The position numbers were made by a program, and so were the translations under genes. Of a stretch of 11,211 nucleotides of DNA, positions 6,572-11,211 are shown in pieces. The stretch is from assembly GCA_029939875.1 (NCBI GenBank), contig JAOZSC010000047.1, positions 1 through 11,211 on the forward strand, given 5' to 3'. Within the stretch, counting starts at the first letter, position 1; each line of letters begins with the position of its first letter. The DNA is from Desulfobacterales bacterium. Lineage in GTDB: Bacteria > Desulfobacterota > Desulfobacteria > Desulfobacterales > JAFDCJ01. The notes under the pieces are model-generated. The model was not told the origin of the DNA. It did not search any database and worked only from the letters and a program-made list of their open reading frames with translations.

Positions 6572-7768
6572 TTAAAACCGGGGCTGGAAAACGGTAAACG
6601 GTTCCAGGGCGACGATCCTGCCGCCCTTGGCCTGGCCCAAACGAATGGCATTGTTACCTTGATGGCGGTCCGGTGCATAGGTGACTCTGGCACCGAGGTC
6701 TCCGGCCTTCCAGCCACTGATTTTTTCCATGCCCTTGACCAGGGTTTCAGGCGTCAGGTTACGCCCGGCATTTCTCATGCCCTCGGCCAGATGCATCATG
6801 GAGGTGGCGCCGAAAAGGGCGAGGTATTCTTTGCCCTTGATCTTGGGATTGTATTTAATAAGGATATTTGCTATCCGGTCGGCATCCGCATCCGATCCCG
6901 GCAGGCCGGTATTGCCGGGCAGCCCGACGTAGGTTCCTTCCCAGGTCGGTCCGGCGATTTTATACATGATGGCGTCGGCCAGGGGAAATGTAGCCAGCAC
7001 CTTGGGTTGAAAACCGACTTTGGCCATGGTTTTGGTCATGATGGCCGCATGGGTGGGGTCGGCATACAGCACCAGGGTGTCGGCCCCGGACTCTTTGAGC
7101 TTGAGTGCGTGGGTGCTCAGGGACCGTTCAGTGACTTCATAGGGAACCGCTCCGACCAGCCTGGCCCTGCCGCCGGTGGCCGCTATTCCTTTTTTAACCC
7201 CTTTCAGCCCCATTTTTCCGTAGTCGTCATTTTGGTAGAAAACGGCGACTTTTTTGGCACCTCTGTTTTTAATGGCCCAGGTGGTAAGATATTGTGCCTC
7301 GTCCTCGTAGTCCGGGTAGGTAATAAAGACGTTTTTGATCTTGTTTTTGGGCTGCCGGGCCCAGATACGGACATCACCGTAAGCGGTAATTAGCGGAATA
7401 TTGTTTTGCGGGAAAAAATCCTTGGAGACATTCACGATGGCTGTGCCCAGCAGACCGCAGACGGCAAAGACCTTGCTTTTCATTTCCCGCAAGTTGGCCA
7501 TGGCCCGGGCCGGATTATAGCCGTCATCTTTTAAAATCACCTTGATCTTGCGGCCGTTAATACCCCCCTGGTCGTTGATGTAGTCCGCCCAGGCTTTGCC
7601 ACCCAGGGCGGTCACGCCCCACAGGGCGGCCGGGCCCGAAAGCGGTGTTGTCCAGCCGACGACGACCTCTGTGTCGGTGACCCCGCGCACCTTTCCGGCG
7701 CTGCCGGCCGACGGCAGAATTAAAACCACTGCGAGCAGGATTGAAACCCAGCATAATGTCTTTTTCAT
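6572..7768 (-). CDS. livK: Periplasmic substrate-binding protein of Liv-type ABC transporter
   Basis: The 398-residue periplasmic receptor of the importer (periplasmic binding protein type I fold, Leu/Ile/Val-binding family). Residues 1-24 are a signal peptide (KK, hydrophobic core, SAGSA before the likely cleavage). VVVGWTTPLSGPAALWG (35-51) is the classic first strand and ligand loop, followed by DYINDQGGINGRKIKVILKD, a family hallmark. Further typical segments are VFAVCGLLGT and KKVAVFYQNDDYGKMG. Ligand specificity cannot be assigned; members of this family bind amino acids, amides, aromatic acids and other carboxylates. The start ATG at 7768 is well supported by AAGGAGGT a few bases upstream. 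It is the first gene of the cluster, behind a strong promoter and a leader of about 190 nt. Confidence 0.93.
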   Translation of the reverse strand: MKKTLCWVSILLAVVLILPSAGSAGKVRGVTDTEVVVGWTTPLSGPAALWGVTALGGKAWADYINDQGGINGRKIKVILKDDGYNPARAMANLREMKSKVFAVCGLLGTAIVNVSKDFFPQNNIPLITAYGDVRIWARQPKNKIKNVFITYPDYEDEAQYLTTWAIKNRGAKKVAVFYQNDDYGKMGLKGVKKGIAATGGRARLVGAVPYEVTERSLSTHALKLKESGADTLVLYADPTHAAIMTKTMAKVGFQPKVLATFPLADAIMYKIAGPTWEGTYVGLPGNTGLPGSDADADRIANILIKYNPKIKGKEYLALFGATSMMHLAEGMRNAGRNLTPETLVKGMEKISGWKAGDLGARVTYAPDRHQGNNAIRLGQAKGGRIVALEPFTVFQPRF

Positions 7769-7960
7769 CGTGACCTCCTTGGGTTAAAGGGTTGATACCG
7801 GTAAAGCCCTTTGTTCGTCGGGCATGTCCTGTGAAATTAGGGCTGAAAAAACCAAGTTTTAGAGATTGCGGCAACTGCGGATTTGCACCCTCCCTTGCAT
7901 CAGGACTGCCTGCATTTATTGGAATCCGGTCAGAACAATAAAAACCGTTCACTTTTTGAA
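7769..7960 (-). other. Long 5' leader of the liv cluster mRNA
   Basis: About 190 bases separate the predicted start point of the liv promoter from the livK ATG, with no convincing gene. It ends in a strong Shine-Dalgarno AAGGAGGT. A possible 6-bp hairpin (AAAGGG at 7812-7807 with CCCTTT at 7791-7786) lies just before it. A segment at 7897-7861 reads GGGTGCAAATCC then GCAGTTGCCGCAA, which is reminiscent of part of a cobalamin riboswitch core, but the required flanking helices are not evident. An open frame across the leader (GTG near 7952) overlaps livK out of frame and looks non-coding. Confidence 0.45.
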
Positions 7961-7966
7961 TAAAGC

Positions 7967-7995
7967 ACTATAAAAAATCAAATTATTTTTGTCAA
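7967..7995 (-). promoter_or_regulatory. Sigma-70-type promoter of the liv cluster
   Basis: On the minus strand TTGACA (7995-7990) is followed after 17 bases by TATAGT (7972-7967), matching 6/6 and 5/6. The spacer is A/T only apart from one G. The -35 box begins two bases beyond the U-tract of the upstream terminator hairpin, so any read-through from the putative small RNA would enter the liv leader. Confidence 0.7.
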
Positions 7996-7997
7996 TG

Positions 7998-8029
7998 AAA
8001 AAGGCGGCTCACGGGGATATGAGCCGCCT
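7998..8029 (-). terminator. Rho-independent terminator
   Basis: A perfect 10-bp stem, AGGCGGCTCA (8029-8020) and TGAGCCGCCT (8011-8002), closes an 8-base loop TATCCCCG and is followed on the minus strand by TTTT then C. It lacks a T-tract on the plus strand, so it acts in the minus direction. No annotated gene precedes it in that direction, so it is explained only if a short transcript starts inside the intergenic region. Confidence 0.7.
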
Positions 8030-8078
8030 GGAGGGGAGAGGCAAAGAGGTGTGTTTAAGAAACATTCTTTGCAGGGGT
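7998..8078 (-). ncRNA. Candidate small regulatory RNA, about 81 nt, C-rich loops
   Basis: A promoter at 8114-8085 predicts a start at A8078. The transcript then reads ACCCCU, followed by a hairpin. Its outer 7-bp stem is GCAAAGA (8072-8066) with TCTTTGC (8047-8041), and its inner 5-bp stem is TGTTT (8064-8060) with AAACA (8056-8052), closing a CUU loop. A single-stranded linker CUCUCCCCUCC (8040-8030) leads into a 10-bp terminator hairpin ending in U's (8029-7998). Three CCCC motifs fall in unpaired positions: 5' end, linker and terminator loop. This is the arrangement of small RNAs that pair with Shine-Dalgarno sequences. CCUCCAGG (8034-8027) is complementary to the 8 bases CCTGGAGG at the ribosome-binding site of the divergent 8314 gene. 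No protein frame fits. I do not recognise it as a named RNA family; structure is by eye. Confidence 0.5.
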
Positions 8079-8084
8079 GAAAAA

Positions 8085-8114
8085 ATCATATACTACCACC
8101 ATGTGGCATGTCAA
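8085..8114 (-). promoter_or_regulatory. Sigma-70-type promoter upstream of the candidate small RNA
   Basis: On the minus strand TTGACA (8114-8109, 6/6) is followed after 18 bases by TATGAT (8090-8085, 5/6). Counting seven bases on from the end of the -10 box gives an A at 8078 as the start point, exactly before the C-rich 5' end and first hairpin. Confidence 0.55.
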
Positions 8115-8138
8115 GTGTTTTTTAAAAAAACGTAAAAA

Positions 8139-8150
8139 ATGTTGCAACAT
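8139..8150. promoter_or_regulatory. 12-bp palindrome, possible operator
   Basis: ATGTTGCAACAT is a perfect 12-bp palindrome. It lies about 25 bases upstream of the -35 box of the candidate small RNA promoter and just before the AT-rich stretch in front of the transglycosylase gene, so a bound regulator could affect either. No known regulator consensus is claimed. Confidence 0.3.
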
Positions 8151-8156
8151 CGTCGA

Positions 8157-8185
8157 TTATTATGATAATATATTGTAATTATAAT
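8157..8185 (+). promoter_or_regulatory. AT-rich candidate promoter for the 8314 gene
   Basis: A perfect TATAAT lies at 8180-8185, but the sequence 17 bases upstream (8157-8162, TTATTA) is a poor -35 box. The surrounding stretch is almost pure A/T and contains the odd palindrome TATTATgATAATA (8158-8170). Transcription from here would leave a leader of about 120 bases containing a GAACC-type repeat. Weak evidence. Confidence 0.3.
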
Positions 8186-8216
8186 GATATTTATTCAATG
8201 GAGACAGAATCCCTTT

Positions 8217-8228
8217 GATATGAGCCGC
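8217..8228. repeat. Direct repeat of part of the small RNA terminator
   Basis: GATATGAGCCGC here repeats 8016-8027 exactly. On the minus strand it is preceded by an AACCCCAA context, similar to the C-rich linker of the candidate small RNA, but the second stem arm is missing. It may be a degraded partial copy of the element or of a shared motif. Confidence 0.4.
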
Positions 8229-8237
8229 TTGGGGTTT

Positions 8238-8275
8238 TTCAACTTGCAACGCTGAACCCTGAACCGCTCAACCCG
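8238..8275. repeat. TGAACC-type intergenic repeat
   Basis: Successive units TTCAACTTG, CAACGCTGAACCCTGAACC and GCTCAACCC form a short degenerate tandem array with a near-heptamer period. AACGCTGAACC (8248-8258) is identical to 3061-3071, so the same repeat family occurs twice in this window, both times between genes. Confidence 0.55.
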
Positions 8276-8313
8276 GCTTAAACTAAAATATCACAATAAA
8301 TCCTGGAGGTGAT

Positions 8314-9825
8314 TTGAAACGCCGACTTGCCGCAACCGCCTGTTTGATGCTGTTTTGCGCTGTTTTCTGCCGTCCGCTTTTCAGTCAGCAGGCTGCCGAT
8401 TCCCATCCCCTTGACCGCCATCTTTCCGAGCACTATCGCGATGATTTGGACGGTTTGCTGAAACGGCGCTATGTCCGCGTGTTGACCAGCCTGAACCGAA
8501 CCAATTTTTTCCTTCATAACGGCAGGGCCTTTGGTTACGAGTATGAGATGCTAAAGGATTATGAAAAATTTTTAAACCGGGGCCAAAAGAAAAAAGATTT
8601 AGCGGTGGTCTTTGAGTTTATTCCCTGCGCTCGGGATGAGTTGATACCAAAGCTGGTGAACGGCTACGGGGACATCGCCGCGGCCGGGCTGACGATTACC
8701 GCCAGCCGGCGCCGGCGGGCGGATTTTACCGATCCGTATCTTACCGGAATCGATGAAGTGGTCGTCACCCATCGACGGGCGGGCAAACTGGGCCGTCTTG
8801 AAGATCTGGCCGGGCAAAGGGTTTTTGTGAGAAAAAGCAGCAGCTATTACGAAAGCCTGACCGCACTCAATAAAAAACTGACAGGGGCGGGCAAACCGCC
8901 CGTGCGAATTGTTGCGGCTGATGAGAACCTGGAAACTGAAGACATCCTCGAGATGGTCAACACGGGAGCGATAAAAATTACCATCAGCGACAGTCATATT
9001 GCCAAAATTTGGTCGCGGATTTTTCATAGCCTGGTGGTTTATAAGGATTTGAAACTGCGTTCCGGAGGCAATATTGCCTATATGATCCGAAAAAACAGCC
9101 CGCGGCTCAAAGCCAGTTTAAACACTTTTTTAAAAGACCACCGCAGGGGCACATTGCTGGGAAATATTTATTTTAAGCGCTATTACGAACAAAATCCCTG
9201 GATAAAAAATCCGGTGAGCACTGAACTGAACCGAACGCTTCTCAAGTACAAGGGGCTTTTTAAAAAATATGCGGATCGATACGGGTTTGACTGGCCGCTG
9301 ATCGCCGCGCTGGCCTACCAGGAATCCGGGTTCGATAATACCAAAAAAAATAAATCGGGAGCCATCGGTATCATGCAGGTCCTGCCGTCAACCGGCAGGG
9401 ATAAAAACATCGGCATTCTCAACGTGCATAAGCTTGAAAATAATATTCACGCCGGCGTCAAGTACTTCGCTTTTTTGCGAAAACGATATTTCAGCGACCC
9501 CGACATCCGGCCCCGGAACCAGGTGCGTTTTGCCCTGGCCGCTTACAATGCGGGTCCCGCCAATATCCAGCGCGTTCGGGCCAGGACCCGGCAGATGGGA
9601 CTGGATCCCAACCGGTGGTTTCGCAATGTGGAAATCGGGGCGCTGGAGGTCATCGGCCAGGAAACCGTCCGTTATGTGAGCAATATCAACAAATATTACC
9701 TGATCTACCGCTTTGAACTTCAGGTAGCACAAAACCGGCAAAAAGAAATGCAGGGGATCGAACAAAAAAAGGGGAGGTTTTCTCCTTGCAAAAGTCAAAC
9801 TGGAATTGCGGCCGATGAGCGTTAA
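8314..9825 (+). CDS. mltF: MltF-like membrane/periplasmic lytic transglycosylase
   Basis: The 503-residue protein should cleave the MurNAc-GlcNAc bond of peptidoglycan to form 1,6-anhydro ends. Residues 1-27 are a signal peptide (KRR, hydrophobic core). Residues about 50-290 form an amino-acid-binding-like (SBP_bac_3) domain with RVLTSLNRTNFF, DIAAAGLTITASRRR and DFTDPYL. Residues about 310-465 form the SLT domain, with catalytic Glu337 in YQESGF, then GAIGIMQVLPSTG (349-361), AAYNAGPANIQRV (409-421) and ETVRYVSNINKYY (450-462). This two-domain order is that of MltF; the canonical lipobox is not clear. The start is TTG at 8314, preceded by GGAGGTGA, the only good ribosome-binding site; no better ATG exists. 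Its stop overlaps the convergent gene by 4 bases at GTTAAC. The Lys/Gln-rich tail after 470 is variable. Confidence 0.9.
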   Translation: MKRRLAATACLMLFCAVFCRPLFSQQAADSHPLDRHLSEHYRDDLDGLLKRRYVRVLTSLNRTNFFLHNGRAFGYEYEMLKDYEKFLNRGQKKKDLAVVFEFIPCARDELIPKLVNGYGDIAAAGLTITASRRRRADFTDPYLTGIDEVVVTHRRAGKLGRLEDLAGQRVFVRKSSSYYESLTALNKKLTGAGKPPVRIVAADENLETEDILEMVNTGAIKITISDSHIAKIWSRIFHSLVVYKDLKLRSGGNIAYMIRKNSPRLKASLNTFLKDHRRGTLLGNIYFKRYYEQNPWIKNPVSTELNRTLLKYKGLFKKYADRYGFDWPLIAALAYQESGFDNTKKNKSGAIGIMQVLPSTGRDKNIGILNVHKLENNIHAGVKYFAFLRKRYFSDPDIRPRNQVRFALAAYNAGPANIQRVRARTRQMGLDPNRWFRNVEIGALEVIGQETVRYVSNINKYYLIYRFELQVAQNRQKEMQGIEQKKGRFSPCKSQTGIAADER

Positions 9826-10598
9826 CTGTCTGTGAGCACCCGCACTTTTCGGATTGCGGGTATTTTCAGATCTGCCTGGTCGGCCAGCGCGATGGCGCGC
9901 TCCAGTCGCCCCGGCGCCGAACGGCCCCGGCATCGGTGCCTGGGGTCGCCGTTTACGGCCTGCGCCATGGCCGCCATCAACCGGTCGCGTAAAAAATCTT
10001 TTCCGGTCAGCCACTGCTGGATATCAATCACGTCTGCGGCGATTTCATGTGCCAGTTCCCGGTGGTCCGTCCACAGGCTGTTTGTGGTGGCACCGTCTTT
10101 AAGTGCCAGCCCGGCGATGTTAATCGTCAACACGAACACGTTTTTAAACACCAGTTCAAAAAGCAGCTCATCTTCACTTTGAAGTACATGGCACGGTATT
10201 TCAAGGTTTTTCAGGCAATCGGCAATGAGTATGGCCCGGGGGCCGAAGCAGCGAGACGGCAGCAGGACCTTGTAATCGCGGCCCTTCTTTTTTTCAAACC
10301 ACACGGAGATGACCGTGGGCTGTTCAATGCCGAAGTTTTTCCAGTCCCGGGGCAGCAGTTCATTTTGCAGCAAACCGAGAGGATTCGTCCACGGGGGGGG
10401 GATGGTGGCCATGACGTCCGGAAAATCCTTTTCGGCCACCGCCAGGAGCACCAGCTGGGGTGTGGCGATTTTTTCAGCCTCTGCGGCCAAATTCATGCTC
10501 CGGGTGACCGGATAAACCGGATACCCGCTGCGTAAAAAAGCCCTGGCAAAAACACCTGCCAGCTGCCCGATGCCGATAATGACGATGAGTGGGTGCAT
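9822..10598 (-). CDS. Uncharacterised Rossmann-fold protein, ketopantoate reductase-like
   Basis: A 258-residue cytoplasmic protein. Residues 4-35 (LIVIIGIGQLAGVFARAF onwards) form a dinucleotide-binding beta-alpha-beta unit with GIGQLAG, although the motif is looser than the classical GxGxxG. The middle region LGLLQNELLPRDW (74-86) and SVWFEKKKGRDYKVLLPS (98-115) is distinctive. In the C-terminal half, Lys152 and Asn160 keep the eight-residue spacing of the Lys176 and Asn184 of E. coli ketopantoate reductase, while the intermediate Asn is Val156. This suggests the same overall fold, but a different or lost reaction, so PanE is not assigned. ATG at 10598 has AGAGG seven bases upstream; the open frame extends further but without homology. 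It is probably monocistronic, with a promoter at 10674-10703. I have seen similar uncharacterised proteins in other proteobacteria; function unknown. Confidence 0.75.
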   Translation of the reverse strand: MHPLIVIIGIGQLAGVFARAFLRSGYPVYPVTRSMNLAAEAEKIATPQLVLLAVAEKDFPDVMATIPPPWTNPLGLLQNELLPRDWKNFGIEQPTVISVWFEKKKGRDYKVLLPSRCFGPRAILIADCLKNLEIPCHVLQSEDELLFELVFKNVFVLTINIAGLALKDGATTNSLWTDHRELAHEIAADVIDIQQWLTGKDFLRDRLMAAMAQAVNGDPRHRCRGRSAPGRLERAIALADQADLKIPAIRKVRVLTDS

Positions 10599-10663
10599 GC
10601 TGAGCCTCTTTGATGTCAATAGGTCGCAGCCCTCAGCGGCCGGGGAAATATCGAAACTGCATT

Positions 10664-10675
10664 TTACAGCTGTAA
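10664..10675. promoter_or_regulatory. Palindrome at the promoter start site, likely operator
   Basis: TTACAGCTGTAA is a perfect 12-bp palindrome, extendable to 18 bp with one mismatched pair (10661-10678). It overlaps the -10 box and predicted start site of the minus-strand promoter at 10674-10703, a position where a bound repressor would block transcription of the 9822-10598 gene. The binding protein is unknown. Confidence 0.4.
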
Positions 10676-10703
10676 TATAAACAGGAGGGGGCTTGCCTGT
10701 CAA
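10674..10703 (-). promoter_or_regulatory. Sigma-70-type promoter of the ketopantoate reductase-like gene
   Basis: On the minus strand TTGACA (10703-10698) is followed after 18 bases by TATATT (10679-10674), 6/6 and 5/6 matches. The start would fall near 10667, about 70 bases before the ATG at 10598. Confidence 0.6.
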
Positions 10704-10734
10704 TTTATTAGGTGGTCGGAAATTTTGAAATTGA

Positions 10735-11172
10735 TTAAAAAACCACGCCGGTGGGAATCGGCACTTCGGATTGGCTTTGTTCGGCGCTGATACCGTTTTT
10801 GAGATCATCGGGGGCCTTTTTCCCCTGGATGTTCCGTGCGATTCCGTACACTTTCATAAGGGTTCCACCCGAATCGTAGACGGGTTTGGTGTACACCTGG
10901 GCCCAGGTTTTCTGGCTGTCCGGGCGCAGAATCTCAAGCTCCCAAGGCTGCTGGACGGGTTTGCCCTGCATCATCAGCTGGGTGCGTTCCTGGGCCTGTT
11001 GCAGGTATTCGGGCGGCAGGATTTTTTGAAAATCAAGGTTGCGAACCTCTTCGGGAGGATAGCCGAGCTGACAGGAAAAACGGCAGGCCATAAAAGGAAT
11101 CATTTCCGGTTCCATGAAAAATTCGGTAAAGTTATCTCTTTTCCGCAGACCCTGGCATTCTGGGTTGCGCAC
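10735..11172 (-). CDS. Small single-domain PAS protein (start uncertain)
   Basis: Up to 145 residues, nearly all of it one PAS sensor domain with its PAC end. FSCQLGYPPEEVRNLDFQKI (about 32-51) is the helix/loop region, LEILRPDSQKTWAQVYTKPV (78-97) the central strands, and GGTLMKVYGIARNIQGKK (101-118) the closing strand and the usual PAS-to-next-domain junction. Such domains bind small ligands or cofactors and relay signals. Here only 27 residues follow, with no kinase, GGDEF or helix-turn-helix output. The longest start is a GTG at 11172; an ATG at 11115 also exists. Neither has a ribosome-binding site, and a TGA lies in frame just upstream. The gene may therefore be the 3' remnant of a larger sensor protein. 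PAS identity is good; intactness is not. Confidence 0.65.
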   Translation of the reverse strand: MRNPECQGLRKRDNFTEFFMEPEMIPFMACRFSCQLGYPPEEVRNLDFQKILPPEYLQQAQERTQLMMQGKPVQQPWELEILRPDSQKTWAQVYTKPVYDSGGTLMKVYGIARNIQGKKAPDDLKNGISAEQSQSEVPIPTGVVF

Positions 11173-11211
11173 AATAATTGTCTGGAAATGCCACAGATAT
11201 CATGGCCGCCT

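Noticed and set aside
6422..7393. Long open frame (323 codons) on the plus strand
   Set aside because: It runs antisense to the ends of livG and livK, both unmistakable; the product is low-complexity Gly/Phe/Asp-rich with no recognisable domain, as expected from GC-skewed codon usage of the opposite strand.
7557..7952. 131-codon minus-strand frame spanning the liv leader and the start of livK
   Set aside because: It overlaps livK out of frame, has no ribosome-binding site at its GTG, and its composition is unlike a protein; a regulatory leader peptide is not supported.
8156..8195. Fur-box-like GATAAT/ATTATC sequence in the AT-rich stretch
   Set aside because: Only short odd palindromes such as TATTATgATAATA match; the 19-bp arrangement of three hexamers is not present, and A/T-only sequence gives such matches easily.
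9388..10014. 208-codon minus-strand frame across the two convergent genes
   Set aside because: It is antisense to the SLT domain and then overlaps the Rossmann gene in another frame; it has no homology features.
10735..10754. CCAC-CGGC-GTGG hairpin followed by TTTTTT at the end of the PAS gene
   Set aside because: The stem is only 4 bp and the bases are codons of the protein's last residues; too weak to call a terminator, although termination there is possible.

Overview
The window is a gene-dense, roughly 50% GC bacterial segment. It suggests a Gram-negative anaerobe of the Desulfobacterota type, although no 16S or other taxonomic marker is present. The reasons are a complete LivK/G/F/M/H-type uptake cassette with an acyl-CoA ligase built into it, a Pal-type outer-membrane lipoprotein, and intergenic GAACC- and TTGTCCG-type repeats of a style I associate with that phylum. 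The taxonomic call is inference.

Layout, left to right. Positions 1-36 (minus) hold the first 12 codons of a gene starting like the SGGQTG family of putative molybdenum-cofactor carrier proteins. Its ATG overlaps the stop of a decayed, truncated glycosyltransferase-like gene (33-278). Next is a Pal/OmpA lipoprotein (268-840) with a near-consensus promoter of its own. Positions 1021-7768 (minus) form one transport and activation cluster. In transcription order it is livK (substrate-binding protein), livG and livF (ATPases), an AMP-forming acyl-CoA ligase, livM and livH (permeases). The ligase start overlaps the livF stop, so uptake and CoA activation are probably co-expressed and the transported substrate may be a carboxylic acid.

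The 545-bp divergent region 7769-8313 is the most interesting part. On the minus strand it holds a near-consensus promoter, then about 81 bases that fold by eye into a 12-bp 5' hairpin, a C/U-rich linker and a 10-bp terminator hairpin ending in U's. Directly after that comes a second near-consensus promoter, which drives livK behind a leader of about 190 nt. This looks like an independent small RNA with three unpaired C-rich (CCCC) motifs, a pattern of anti-Shine-Dalgarno regulators. Its linker is perfectly complementary over 8 bases to the ribosome-binding site of the divergent gene.

On the plus strand, 8314-9825 encodes an MltF-like lytic transglycosylase (solute-binding-like domain plus SLT catalytic domain, TTG start). 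It converges on, and overlaps by 4 bases, a minus-strand uncharacterised Rossmann protein related in fold to ketopantoate reductase (9822-10598). That gene has its own promoter and a palindrome that could be an operator. The window ends with a small single-domain PAS protein (10735-11172) whose true start is unclear.
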